From VRUE01 sp963716245 (lineage in GTDB: Bacteria; Actinomycetota; Thermoleophilia; Solirubrobacterales; 70-9), in NCBI GenBank assembly GCA_963716245.1, contig OY970300.1:1984001-2048000 (forward strand): a stretch of DNA of 64,000 nucleotides, in the 5' to 3' direction. Numbering within the stretch: position 1 is the stretch's first letter; each line of letters begins with the position of its first letter. Under the pieces are notes generated by a model. That model searched no databases, was not told the origin of the DNA, and was given only the letters and a program-made list of their open reading frames with translations. Made by a program: the position numbers and the translations under genes. Below, piece after piece: positions 1 to 8,493 of the stretch.

Positions 1-70
1 GAAGGTCGGCAAGCGCCTCGGGCGAGAAGCGTTCCGGCTCGGCGCCGGCGCCCCCGCTGTGTGGGGACAC
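1..70 (-). CDS. N-terminal fragment of an unidentified protein, cut by the window edge
   Basis: A GTG at 68-70 opens a frame that stays open to the window edge. It encodes about 23 residues, beginning V-S-P-H-S-G-G-A-G-A-E-P-E-R-F. It starts 5 bp after the tetR stop codon on the same strand, so it would be co-transcribed with that regulator and could be its target. An AGGG lies about 10 nt before the GTG. Too little sequence is present to name a family. Confidence 0.35.
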   Translation of the reverse strand, partial: MSPHSGGAGAEPERFSPEALADL

Positions 71-75
71 GCTCG

Positions 76-798
76 CTAGCCCTGTCGCGCCTGTTGCGCA
101 CCGGCGGTGGGTGCCGCAGCGGCCAGGGCGGGCGCGAGCAGGTACTGGAGCAGGATCTCGTGCGAGTCCGGAAGCCGCTCGGCTTCGTTCGCGAGCACTC
201 GGGCCGACAGGCGCGAGACGAGGCCGCCCGCAAGCAGCCGGGCTGTCTCCTCCTCCACCGCGTCGGGGTCGGCAGATGCCGCGCCGGGCGGGCGCAGCGT
301 CTCGGCAAGCCGCTCCAGCGAGCGCTCGTGCTCGAGCCGTGCCGGACGCGCGGCCGCGAGCGACTCGACCAGGAGCAGGTGCGCACGCGGTGGGTCGGCG
401 GCAAGGAACTGGAGCCCCGCCCGAAGGCCGGCCGCGACGCGGTTTGCCCACGCACGCTCTCCGCCGACCGCCTCCTCGACTGCGGCGACGATCTGCTCGA
501 CGCCGTCGTCGTAGGCGGCCGCAAAGCAGGCCTGCTTGCCCTCGAAGTGCTGGTAGAAGGTCGCCCGCGAGACGCCGGCGAGTTCGATCACGTCTGCGAT
601 CCGCGTGTCCTCGTAGCCGTGGTAGACAAGCGCCGCAGCCAGGCCGGCGAAGATCCGGGAGCGCTGATTCGCCACGACCTGCGCCCGCGAGAGCCCCGAG
701 CGTGGCGGGATGCGCTGCGGCTCGGGCGGCGGGGCTCCCGGGCGGCGGCGCGAGGAGCGGCGCTCGCGCGTTTCGGTCTCGATGTCTCCTGCGGCCAT
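76..798 (-). CDS. TetR/AcrR family transcriptional regulator
   Basis: A DNA-binding regulator of 240 aa. The N-terminal TetR helix-turn-helix reads 'IFAGLAAALVYHGYEDTRIA' followed by 'GVSRATFYQHFEGKQACF', and is followed by a helical ligand-binding half. The frame is open up to an ATG at 840, but that codon lies upstream of the -10 (830-835) of the promoter proposed here, so the ATG at 796-798 preceded by GGAG is chosen. The region before the HTH is unusually long, basic and proline-rich. The promoter shares a 26-bp box with the operon for two secreted proteins immediately upstream, which makes that operon and this gene candidate targets. The ligand is unknown. Confidence 0.85.
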   Translation of the reverse strand: MAAGDIETETRERRSSRRRPGAPPPEPQRIPPRSGLSRAQVVANQRSRIFAGLAAALVYHGYEDTRIADVIELAGVSRATFYQHFEGKQACFAAAYDDGVEQIVAAVEEAVGGERAWANRVAAGLRAGLQFLAADPPRAHLLLVESLAAARPARLEHERSLERLAETLRPPGAASADPDAVEEETARLLAGGLVSRLSARVLANEAERLPDSHEILLQYLLAPALAAAAPTAGAQQARQG

Positions 799-829
799 AC
801 CGGCTCCGTTCTCGATCGAAGACGGGGCG

Positions 830-859
830 AATACAAACACGTCAGTTCGCGTTTGTCAA
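830..859 (-). promoter_or_regulatory. Sigma70-type promoter of the tetR gene
   Basis: On the minus strand TTGACA (859-854) is followed, after 18 nt, by TGTATT (835-830). Transcription would start near 823, before the ATG at 798 and after the alternative start at 840. The -35 is embedded in the box shared with the promoter near 8.2 kb. Confidence 0.6.
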
Positions 860-879
860 GATACGCACGTGGTATAGCT
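854..879. promoter_or_regulatory. Shared 26-bp promoter box, copy 1
   Basis: The 26 bp here match 8210-8235 at 23 of 26 positions. On the minus strand the box reads from ATACCACG through GCGT to the -35 TTGACA. In this copy ATAC and GTAT form the ends of an imperfect dyad around CACGTG. The box overlaps the stop codon (878-880) of the upstream secreted-protein gene. It is likely a regulator-binding site; the adjacent TetR protein is the first candidate. Confidence 0.55.
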
Positions 880-3800
880 ACCTATTCCGCTTGCCCCGCC
901 TCGCCTTCCCGCACTGAGCCTTGACCACCGGCCGGAAGCTATGCCGCTTGCCGTTCTGCCCGGTGAAGGCCACCTTGGCCCGGTTCTTGGCCGCGCAGAG
1001 GTCGGCGCTGTTGACGATCAGGCCCTTTTTGCCGCCCTGCATGGTCAGTACGACCCGTGAGATCGGGGCGTCGGGCACCGAGGAGAAGGTGGTCCTGATC
1101 CCGCCGGTGCGGACCGAGTCGATCCTGCCCGGCACCTCGATGTCGACGATCCCGTGCAGGTCGAAGACGAGATCGGGCAGCTTGTTGTTGGAGGAGCGCA
1201 GGTAGACGGGACCGCTCAACGGCTCGTCCAGCAACGGGGTCCAGGCCGTGACGTGGCCGTAGATCGCGCCCTTGGGGCAGGCGTTCGCGGCGAACTGCAC
1301 GCGGGTGCAGATCGTGCGGATGTGGGCCTGTTCGAGGAAGGCCGACCTCGGCAGGGTGACCGTGGCCCCGTCGATGTTGGCGTCGCCCCTGCGGGGGGTG
1401 ACCACGGCCCGCAGGCCGGGGTGGGAGCCTCGCTTGGTGCCGCCGCGCAGCTTCAGCTTCAAGGACGGCTTGAAGGCGAGGTTGAGGCAGTTGGCCGCCT
1501 GGTAGCGGGAGGCGAGGTCCACGGGAACGTCGTCGGAGGAGCTGAACACGTCCAGGTGGGAGCCGAACAGGGTCGCCCGCACGCTGGAGGGATCGCAGCT
1601 CGTCGGGTTGATCGTGAACTTGTCCCTGTCCACGTAGATCCGCAGGTCCCGCAGCTTCAACGGGATGCCCTTCAGGATGTGGGGGATCGGGTCGGAGCGG
1701 TCGCCGTCGACGTGGACTTCGCCCGTCACCGGGTCCAGGGTCAGCGCCTCCTGCACGACGACGGTTCCCACGTCGAAGGGACCGGCCACCGCGGGGGTGA
1801 TCGAGACCACGCTGAGGGGCGCGCCGTTGTGGGGGCCCGCCAGGTAGAGGGAGCCCGGGACCCTGGTCAGGACCGAGCCGACCCCGGCGCCGACCAGGGT
1901 GCGGCCGATCTGAGAAGAACTCGGGCAGGAGGGGTTTGCCAGCTCCTGCTTGCCGGTCTTGGCCTTCGCCGCCTGGATGGCGGTGTCGGGGCATTTCCCG
2001 ACCCCGGCGATCTTGGCGCTCACCCCGGGCGGCAGGATCGAGCTGAACTTGGTCATGTCCTGTTCGCCGTCGTTACGGGTCAGGCGCATCACGAACTCAG
2101 AGAAGGAGCCGGCGTTGTTGTTGATCGAGCCGGCGCTGAAGCCGGGCTTGAACGGCGGCAGGCCACCGGAGGGGCAGGGCGCTCCGCCGATGCCCCGGGT
2201 GATCTCGAAAGTCGATTTCGAGACGATCGGGTTGGCGGGGTCCGAGTGACCGGTGATCTCGGTCTCGGTGGTGTAGGTGCCGCAGGTCGGCGGGGTGATC
2301 AGCGGTGCCCTGGCCCCCTCGCGCAGCTTCAGCTCGAAGCTGTCGAAGGGCAATTGCGGCAGGTCGGAGAAGGTGCTCACGATCCGCCCGGTCCGCTCGT
2401 CGGTCTCGATCTTGCCCGGCAGCTTGATCAGGACCCCGCGCTGGGGTTCCTCCAAGACCACGTACATCGCCAGGAGCGAATCGAAGGGGTTCTCGGCTCC
2501 GGGGGCTCCCGTGGCCGGGTCGTCGGGGGCGGCGATGAAAACGTCGCCTCCGATCGGCTCATCGAGGACCGGGGTGTGGACCAGGGCGGTGCCGATCTTC
2601 GACTCGCTCGGACAGCCCTTGCCGGGGGTCGGGAAGAAGCTCAGCTCGGTCGACTCGTACTGAGCGGGCATGCAGACCCCCAGGCCCTCGGCCTGGGAGG
2701 GGTTGATCGTCACTCCCTGGGGCAGGGAGACCTTCACCTTCTTCAGGTCCGAGGAGGAGATCCCGTCTGGGTTGGAGAGGCCGGGGTTGGGCACCTCGAC
2801 CTTGACGCTGAGACCTGAGGAGGACTCGGCGTCGAGCGTCGTCGGCTGTGCGGCGAGCGTGCCTTTCACCGGCACGTCCTCGCAGCCGTCGATCCCCACG
2901 TCCGGACCCCAGTCCTCGGGCAGGTAGGGCAGGCCCGGCAGGCGGTGGGTCCGGGTCGTCGCCGAGTCGAAGTCGCCCTGATCGAACCAGGAGTCAGCGT
3001 GTGCGATGAACGGCAGGCCCTGCGCCGAGCAGGAGGTCGGGTTGCGCAGGAAGGGGACTTCGGGGCCGCCGCTGGGGCAGGTGAAGCCGCTGACGGCGGG
3101 TAAGTCTTTTTCGTCAGGACAGGCCCGATCGGCCCTATGCGCTTCGGAGGCGGGGGTGCCCCAGAAGGTCGTCGTCGTGCCGGCCAGCGCCAACCCCTCG
3201 GAGATGTTGCGGGCGCTGAGCGTCACCCCGTAGTCGCCGCCCCTGCGCACCTCTGCGTCGATCACGGTGACGACGCCGAAGATGTTGAAGCCGAAGCGAG
3301 CGGCGACGCCCGGCGGCGGCACCATGTTGAACATCGGGTAGGGGTGGCTGACGCTCTCCCGCGCGTAGTAGCCGTTTACGCGGACCACCTGGGTGCCGAC
3401 CTGCGAGCTCGGGGGGCAGAGCGGCTGCGGAGCCGCAAACGCGGAGTGCGCGAGCTCCGCCGCGGTGCAGGTCCCTACGGCGGTCGGGTCGCCGAGCAGG
3501 CCCGGCGGCACCTCGGTCGAGATGTCCTTGACCGGCTCGACCGGGTAGGCGCTGCCGGAGATCGGCACCGGATCGGTCTTCGTGTTGAACTCGATCGTCG
3601 TCGTCGAGTTGAACGGATGCCCGCCGGCCTGCGTGAAGGGGTCGCCGGCGGGGTTGGCACCGAGGCGGCTCTCGAAGGAGTCGATCCCGAATCCTGGCGG
3701 CTCGCTGGAGACGAGGATCGGCCCGATCGTGCTCGCCGGGGCAGCGCCGCCGCCGGAGACTTCGAAGTGGGGGCTGAGGCCGCCGCTCGCGCTCGGCTCC

Positions 3801-4234
3801 GCTTCCACGGTCAGCTTCACCTGCTGCCAGTTGAGGCCCCCGGAGGTCGCGCCGACGGGGAGCACCGGATCGGTGGTCGAGCATCGCACGCTCGTCGTCA
3901 CCCCTGCGACGATCGGCGAGCCGTCGAGGGCCGTGCATTCGAAGAAGCCGATGAAGGGGGCGAAGAGCTCCCCCGCCACCGCCGTCAGCCCGGGCGGCAG
4001 CGTCGCCACGATGTCGATCTGGCTGCCGTCCATCGGCTCGTCACCGGTGTTCTTGACGATCACGATGTACTCGGATTGCTCGCCGGGGGCGATCGTCGGG
4101 TTCTGCACCGAGTCGATGCTCCACCCCGTCACCGCGAAGGCCGGTGCGGCGCTGGCGAGAAGGAGCAAAGTGCCTGCGAGGAATGCAGTGAGGAAGCCGA
4201 GTCGCCTGCTCCTCGTGGTCTTCGCGCTGCTCAT
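878..4234 (-). CDS. Large secreted repeat protein with a DUF11-like N-terminal domain
   Basis: A 1118-aa exported protein of unknown function. Residues 1-34 form a signal peptide (basic start, hydrophobic core, AFA before the cleavage site). Residues about 40-170 resemble the DUF11/CARDB-type beta domain of surface proteins ('TIAPGEQSEYIVIVKNTGDE'). The rest repeats a cysteine-containing module about four times, each with a 'CPxxSxIG' start followed by a 'P-L-x-x-P-x-x-G-x-V-Y' strand and a 'G-R-I/P-G-K-I' strand (for example CPPSSQVG, CPSESKIG, CPSSSQIG and CPKGAIYG). The C-terminus is a short basic tail. Its ATG overlaps the stop of the preceding 1277-aa gene (ATGA), so the two are translationally coupled. 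The role is probably cell-surface or extracellular. Confidence 0.8.
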   Translation of the reverse strand: MSSAKTTRSRRLGFLTAFLAGTLLLLASAAPAFAVTGWSIDSVQNPTIAPGEQSEYIVIVKNTGDEPMDGSQIDIVATLPPGLTAVAGELFAPFIGFFECTALDGSPIVAGVTTSVRCSTTDPVLPVGATSGGLNWQQVKLTVEAEPSASGGLSPHFEVSGGGAAPASTIGPILVSSEPPGFGIDSFESRLGANPAGDPFTQAGGHPFNSTTTIEFNTKTDPVPISGSAYPVEPVKDISTEVPPGLLGDPTAVGTCTAAELAHSAFAAPQPLCPPSSQVGTQVVRVNGYYARESVSHPYPMFNMVPPPGVAARFGFNIFGVVTVIDAEVRRGGDYGVTLSARNISEGLALAGTTTTFWGTPASEAHRADRACPDEKDLPAVSGFTCPSGGPEVPFLRNPTSCSAQGLPFIAHADSWFDQGDFDSATTRTHRLPGLPYLPEDWGPDVGIDGCEDVPVKGTLAAQPTTLDAESSSGLSVKVEVPNPGLSNPDGISSSDLKKVKVSLPQGVTINPSQAEGLGVCMPAQYESTELSFFPTPGKGCPSESKIGTALVHTPVLDEPIGGDVFIAAPDDPATGAPGAENPFDSLLAMYVVLEEPQRGVLIKLPGKIETDERTGRIVSTFSDLPQLPFDSFELKLREGARAPLITPPTCGTYTTETEITGHSDPANPIVSKSTFEITRGIGGAPCPSGGLPPFKPGFSAGSINNNAGSFSEFVMRLTRNDGEQDMTKFSSILPPGVSAKIAGVGKCPDTAIQAAKAKTGKQELANPSCPSSSQIGRTLVGAGVGSVLTRVPGSLYLAGPHNGAPLSVVSITPAVAGPFDVGTVVVQEALTLDPVTGEVHVDGDRSDPIPHILKGIPLKLRDLRIYVDRDKFTINPTSCDPSSVRATLFGSHLDVFSSSDDVPVDLASRYQAANCLNLAFKPSLKLKLRGGTKRGSHPGLRAVVTPRRGDANIDGATVTLPRSAFLEQAHIRTICTRVQFAANACPKGAIYGHVTAWTPLLDEPLSGPVYLRSSNNKLPDLVFDLHGIVDIEVPGRIDSVRTGGIRTTFSSVPDAPISRVVLTMQGGKKGLIVNSADLCAAKNRAKVAFTGQNGKRHSFRPVVKAQCGKARRGKRNR

Positions 4235-7200
4235 CGGCCTGCCCTCCGGTTGGCGTTGGCGGTTCGGTTCTTGGCTTGGCGCTGTTTCTTGGCTTGGCGC
4301 TTTTTGACGCAGCGGGTCTTGCCGCGGCGCGTCTTGACCCGGCGCTGGTTCTTCGTGCAGCGGCTCCTCGGCTTCCTGGCCTTCGGGTCGCCGGGGCCGC
4401 GGAACCCCTCGCTGGCGGGACTCGTCTCGTTGAGGACGGTCGGTGCCGGCTGGCAGCCGTCGCCCTGGCAGCTCGGCGGCGGAGCCGGGGGCTCGGGGAA
4501 GCCGCCGCCGACCCGCGCGTCGTAGAGGTCGTAGTTGCCGTCGACGTCCCAGCCCGAGAGGCGCTCGGTCGTTATGAAGAAGGCGTCGGAGCCGTCGGCG
4601 GAGGCGTCGAGGAAATAGGACTGATCGCCGCTCTCGCCGCTGGAGAGCAGGCTCGCCTTGCCGGTTGCCGAGTCGTAGACGTAGGCGTCGTCTTGGCCGT
4701 TGATGTCGGCGCCGACCAGTCGCTCGCCGGTCGTGAAGAAGGCGTAGCGCCCGTCGTCGGAGAGCGCGTGGCTGACTCGCATGGTCGTGTTCACCGGACC
4801 CGTCCGCTCACGCACGCTGGTGAACGCCATCCTCGACGCCGGCGCCCCCGAGGGGTTGCAGCTGGCGCACTCCAGCGTGTCCTCCTCGGCGCTGTAGAGG
4901 TAGAACTCGCGGCAGGCGCCTTGGGGGCCCGAGCAGTCGCTGCCGTGGTCGTAGTCCGTACCGCCCTTGGCGGAGAGGATGCCTTCGCCGTTAGCGGAGC
5001 TGAACAGCAGGTGGCGCCCGTCGGGGGTGATCCGGGCCATTCTTTCCTCGCCCAGGGCAAACCGGAGAGAGTTCTCACCGTTGCTATCCCACAAGGCAGA
5101 GACATGGGTGATCTGCCCTTCGTGCCAAAGATAGATTTCTCCTTCGGCCATGAAGTAGACATAGTGGCCGTCGGCCGAGGCGCCGATCACCGCCCTCACT
5201 TCCTTCCCGCCACTGATCAGCGTCAGGTTGTCGGGCGCCGACGTCGGCTTCGTCGTGTCATACATGTAGAGCTTCTCCGACCCGGCGGGCGCGTCGTCGG
5301 TGAGCGCCTCGCCCGTCGTGAAGAAGACCCGGGAGCCGTCGGTGGCGGCCTCGTAGTAGGTCGCCGGCGCGAATCCGGCCGGGGCGGGGTCGGGCTCGCC
5401 GTCCCCCCCGCAGCTCGCATCGCCGGCGCAGTCGGTCCGCTCCGAGGCGTTCAGCTGCGCCGTCGAGGTGTGGTCCAGGCGCATGTAGAGGTTGCCGGCT
5501 ATGCCGCTGGGGGCGAGCGTGGTGCCGTCGCCGGTCGGACGGGTGAAGAAGACGCGCAGGTGGCCGTCGGAGCCGTCGGAGAGGGTGTGGGGGGTGAGCT
5601 TGAAACCATTACCGTTTCCGCCCGCCCCCTGACCGGCGATCGAGAGGTCCGCGGCGACGCAGGGAGGGCCCTCAGCGTCGTCGCAGAAAGTCGCCGGCGC
5701 CTCGGGGATGCGGCCGGCGAGGCGGGTGACGCCTTCGTCCCACTGGTAGAGGCGGCCTCGGCCGGGGGCCTGAAGGGGGGTGTCGCCGGTCAGCCGCTGC
5801 CTGGACTCGAAGATGACGTGGCGCAGGTCGGGCGAGCTGTAGGCGAGCTTCGACACCAACAACACACCGAGCGCGGGGAATCTCGACAGCGGCGGCAACG
5901 GCGTGCCGGTCGACTCGCAGAGCGGGCAGGTGGTGATCAATTCATAGGAGCCGGGGCCGGGGGAGTGCAGGTCATCGCGGCGGTAGAAGTTGGGCACGTC
6001 CTCGACGTTGGGATCGGCGGTCAGGGGACTCCAGGTCCTGAGGATCCCGGTGCTCAGGTCGGGCGAGAACTCGTGTTCGTATTTCGGTTCGAAGAGAGTG
6101 CTGCCCGCAGCGGTGAACGGCATCGGCTCCTGCTTGGGAGTGATCGCGTGCGTGGCCCAGCCGTTGTGGCCGGGGTTTGGGTCGCTCGATCGCTCGGCGA
6201 GGTAGTCGACCGCGATGGCGGTGCCCTGGGCGTCGGCGAAGGCCCGCATCGAGATGAAGCCGACCCGCTCGCCGTCGACCGATGCCCGCGTCCTCGTGGA
6301 CTCGGGCATGAGGTCGCCGCCGCTCTTGTCGGGAGGCGAGACCATCTCCCAGGCGCGGTCGTGTGGGAGGAAGCCCTTGCCGGGGAAGCGGCCCGGAGCA
6401 GGGGCGCTGAGAGACGGGAAGGTCGTGAAGGACTTGGCGGCGCTCTCGACCGTGCCGATCGCGTTGGTGGCGAGGATGCGGAAGGCGTATGCGGTCGCGG
6501 GGCTGAGGCCGTCGGCGACCTGGGACACCGAGACGCCGGTGGAGCCCGATCCGACGCTCGCGTCGGGGACGGGAACGGCGGTGGCGTTCGCGAACCCGCT
6601 CGCCTCGAACTCGGCTTTGGTCACGTACTCGAAGCGGTAGGAGGTCTCCGTACCCGAGGGGTTGAGATGCACCTTGAACTCCGCTCTGGTCTCGGAGACA
6701 TCGGTGACGAAGAAGGACTCGACCACGGGCGGCCCGTCGGTGGCGAAGCTGCGATCGGCCCCGAAGCCCTCCTCGCCTTCTGAGTTGGTGACGTGCAGGC
6801 GGTAGTGGTAGGCGGTGGCGGGGGTCAGCCCAGTCAGGTCGGCGCTGACCGCAGTCGATTCGGTGTGGGGACCGGCCGGCTCGCAGGGGGCGGTGGAGCC
6901 GTAGCTTTCGTCGGGGCCGTATTCGAAGACGCATTGCACTTCCGCCCCCCCGGCGGGGTCGACCGTGCCTTTCAGCGTCGCGGTCTCCCCCGTGACGTTC
7001 TCCGCAGCGCCCGTCGTGGCCTCGGGCAGGATCGTCGGCTGGGTGGAGAAGGTGCGGATCGCGCCGCCGTCGGAGGCGTAGAGCCTTTCGTTGGCTGGGT
7101 CGATCGCCAGGCCCGTCGAGCAGCAGAGGCCCTGGCCGAAGCTCATCACCTCACCGCCTGAGGACTCGTACTCTCGGATCCGGTCGCCGAGGTTGACGTA

Positions 7201-8064
7201 GACGTGGTCGTTTGAGGTGTCTACGGCGACGTCGCTCGCGTAGGGCCCGTCGTCGAAGGGTTCGGTGGGCGTTTCGTTGTCTGGGGTTGCGTAGAGGACC
7301 GCGGCCAGCTCATAGGCGGTCGGGCCGGAGCGGTGGAAGCGCAGCACGTCGCCGTCGTGGGCGTGGCAGAAGCAGTTGCCGTTCCTGACGTAGAGCTCCC
7401 CGCTCGAGTCGAAGGCAAGCCCGCAGGGACCCTGCAGGGCCGAGTCGGCGACCCTGCCCAGGTAGGCGCCGGTGGAGTCGAAGATCCAGATCCGGTTGTT
7501 GCCGGAGTCGGCGACGAAGAGGTTGCCGTTTGACTGGTCTACCGCGACCCCGCAGGGGGAGCTGAGGCCTCCTGCGAGGGTCGTGTCGGGGTCGCCGGGG
7601 ACATCTTCGGCGCCGTTGATCCTCCCGCCGGTCCCGAAGGAGGCGATGAGGGCGCCGGAGGAGTCGATCGCGGCGATGCGGTTGTTGCCGGTGTCGGTGA
7701 CGTAGATCGCTCCGTCTGAGCCGGTGCCGGAGTTGTCGATCGCCACGTCCTGGGGGGAGCTGAGCGATTCTTCGAGCGTGAAGGTGGCCTCGTAGGAGCC
7801 GTCGGCGCCGAAGCGGTGGAGCTTTCCGAAGGCGAAGGTTGCGGGGTCGAGCTGGTCGAGCGCGTAGAGCTCGCCGCCGTCTTGATCCACCGCCATGCCG
7901 GCGAAGCAGCAGGTGCCGCCGGGGACGTCGGCCGCCTTGACGTAGAACGTACCCGCGCCCGGGTCGTCGGGCGATTTGTGGGTCTGCAGGGCAAGGGCCG
8001 TGGAGGCGCCGAGCAGGACGAACATGGCCGTAATCGCAACCAGTGCCTTGGTGTGGCCTCTCAC
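4231..8064 (-). CDS. Giant secreted beta-propeller protein (NHL repeats, Fn3-like domains, TolB-like C-terminal half)
   Basis: A 1277-aa exported protein. The signal peptide ends at ALA near residue 26. Residues about 50-345 carry NHL-type blades ('VTDTGNNRIAAID', 'VADSGNNRIWIFD'). Two fibronectin-III-like domains follow (about 355-450 and 450-555; 'TGLTPATAYHYRLHV' is typical). From about 560 to 1210 there are PD40/TolB-like propeller blades opening with 'RAWEMVSPPDKSGGD'. The last 50 residues are strongly basic with two cysteines. The start is a GTG with AAGGAGAG 7 nt upstream. The gene is first of two in an operon with a leader of about 115 nt. I recall such proteins as being typical of Solirubrobacterales; no substrate is known. 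A surface scaffold or adhesin role is an inference. Confidence 0.85.
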   Translation of the reverse strand: MRGHTKALVAITAMFVLLGASTALALQTHKSPDDPGAGTFYVKAADVPGGTCCFAGMAVDQDGGELYALDQLDPATFAFGKLHRFGADGSYEATFTLEESLSSPQDVAIDNSGTGSDGAIYVTDTGNNRIAAIDSSGALIASFGTGGRINGAEDVPGDPDTTLAGGLSSPCGVAVDQSNGNLFVADSGNNRIWIFDSTGAYLGRVADSALQGPCGLAFDSSGELYVRNGNCFCHAHDGDVLRFHRSGPTAYELAAVLYATPDNETPTEPFDDGPYASDVAVDTSNDHVYVNLGDRIREYESSGGEVMSFGQGLCCSTGLAIDPANERLYASDGGAIRTFSTQPTILPEATTGAAENVTGETATLKGTVDPAGGAEVQCVFEYGPDESYGSTAPCEPAGPHTESTAVSADLTGLTPATAYHYRLHVTNSEGEEGFGADRSFATDGPPVVESFFVTDVSETRAEFKVHLNPSGTETSYRFEYVTKAEFEASGFANATAVPVPDASVGSGSTGVSVSQVADGLSPATAYAFRILATNAIGTVESAAKSFTTFPSLSAPAPGRFPGKGFLPHDRAWEMVSPPDKSGGDLMPESTRTRASVDGERVGFISMRAFADAQGTAIAVDYLAERSSDPNPGHNGWATHAITPKQEPMPFTAAGSTLFEPKYEHEFSPDLSTGILRTWSPLTADPNVEDVPNFYRRDDLHSPGPGSYELITTCPLCESTGTPLPPLSRFPALGVLLVSKLAYSSPDLRHVIFESRQRLTGDTPLQAPGRGRLYQWDEGVTRLAGRIPEAPATFCDDAEGPPCVAADLSIAGQGAGGNGNGFKLTPHTLSDGSDGHLRVFFTRPTGDGTTLAPSGIAGNLYMRLDHTSTAQLNASERTDCAGDASCGGDGEPDPAPAGFAPATYYEAATDGSRVFFTTGEALTDDAPAGSEKLYMYDTTKPTSAPDNLTLISGGKEVRAVIGASADGHYVYFMAEGEIYLWHEGQITHVSALWDSNGENSLRFALGEERMARITPDGRHLLFSSANGEGILSAKGGTDYDHGSDCSGPQGACREFYLYSAEEDTLECASCNPSGAPASRMAFTSVRERTGPVNTTMRVSHALSDDGRYAFFTTGERLVGADINGQDDAYVYDSATGKASLLSSGESGDQSYFLDASADGSDAFFITTERLSGWDVDGNYDLYDARVGGGFPEPPAPPPSCQGDGCQPAPTVLNETSPASEGFRGPGDPKARKPRSRCTKNQRRVKTRRGKTRCVKKRQAKKQRQAKNRTANANRRAGR

Positions 8065-8185
8065 GTGGATCTCTCCTTGCTCCTCGAGCCCCTGCCGGCC
8101 GCTTCCCTTTGCGGCCCTCCCTGGGCGTTTCCCTGTGTGGCGCTTCTCAGATATACCAGAGGCGTATCCAAAGAAGACGAGCGGG

Positions 8186-8215
8186 AGTGTAAACAGCCCG
8201 TGCCCTAATTGTCAA
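8186..8215 (-). promoter_or_regulatory. Promoter of the secreted-protein operon
   Basis: On the minus strand TTGACA (8215-8210), an 18-nt spacer and TACACT (8191-8186) fit a sigma70-type promoter. The predicted start near 8179 gives a 5' leader of about 115 nt before the GTG at 8064. Architecture and spacing equal those of the tetR promoter at 830-859. Confidence 0.6.
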
Positions 8216-8235
8216 GAGACGCGCGTGGTATGGCT
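8210..8235. promoter_or_regulatory. Shared 26-bp promoter box, copy 2
   Basis: Differs from 854-879 at only three positions and has the same orientation and the same placement relative to the -35. The flanks outside the box do not match, so the similarity is not part of a longer duplication. Confidence 0.55.
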
Positions 8236-8327
8236 GCGCCCTTTGCTGTTCGGCACCTCAAAGTGCCATTGCTGACTCGGGTGCTCGGCGCCTCAAAGCG
8301 GTGCAGGCATCCGGGCCACAGCACAGT
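8236..8327. other. Non-coding stretch with a diverged direct repeat
   Basis: No credible gene lies between the promoter box and the tetR gene at 8494. Here 'TCGGCACCTCAAAGTGC' (8250-8266) recurs in diverged form as 'TCGGCGCCTCAAAGCGG' (8285-8301). The first copy contains GCAC/GTGC arms around CTCAAA. No function is evident. Confidence 0.4.
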
Positions 8328-8459
8328 GGTCAGCCGCTTCCCTAATGAGCTAGAGAGCCGCTCCCTAATGAGCTAGAGCCGCCGGGCTGGTCAGCCGCTC
8401 CCCTAAAGGGCCGCCGGGCTGGTCAGCCGGTCCCCCTCACCAGCTAGGGCCGCCGGGCT
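8328..8459. repeat. Degenerate tandem repeat, four units of 29-39 bp
   Basis: Units begin at about 8328, 8357, 8389 and 8421. Their common pattern is GGTCAGCCGCTCCCCTAA, then TGAGCTAGAG, then CCGCCGGGCT. Unit 1 lacks the last block, unit 2 lacks the GGTCA start, and unit 3 lacks most of the middle block. The array lies just beyond the stop codon of the second tetR gene and upstream of the secreted-protein promoter. Units touch without spacers, so this is not a CRISPR. Confidence 0.7.
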
Positions 8460-8493
8460 CCATTCCAGCCCCGCGCGTACTGGCCAGACCGGC

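Noticed and set aside
8328..8459. CRISPR array
   Set aside because: Units are of unequal length, degenerate and contiguous, with no spacers and no cas genes.
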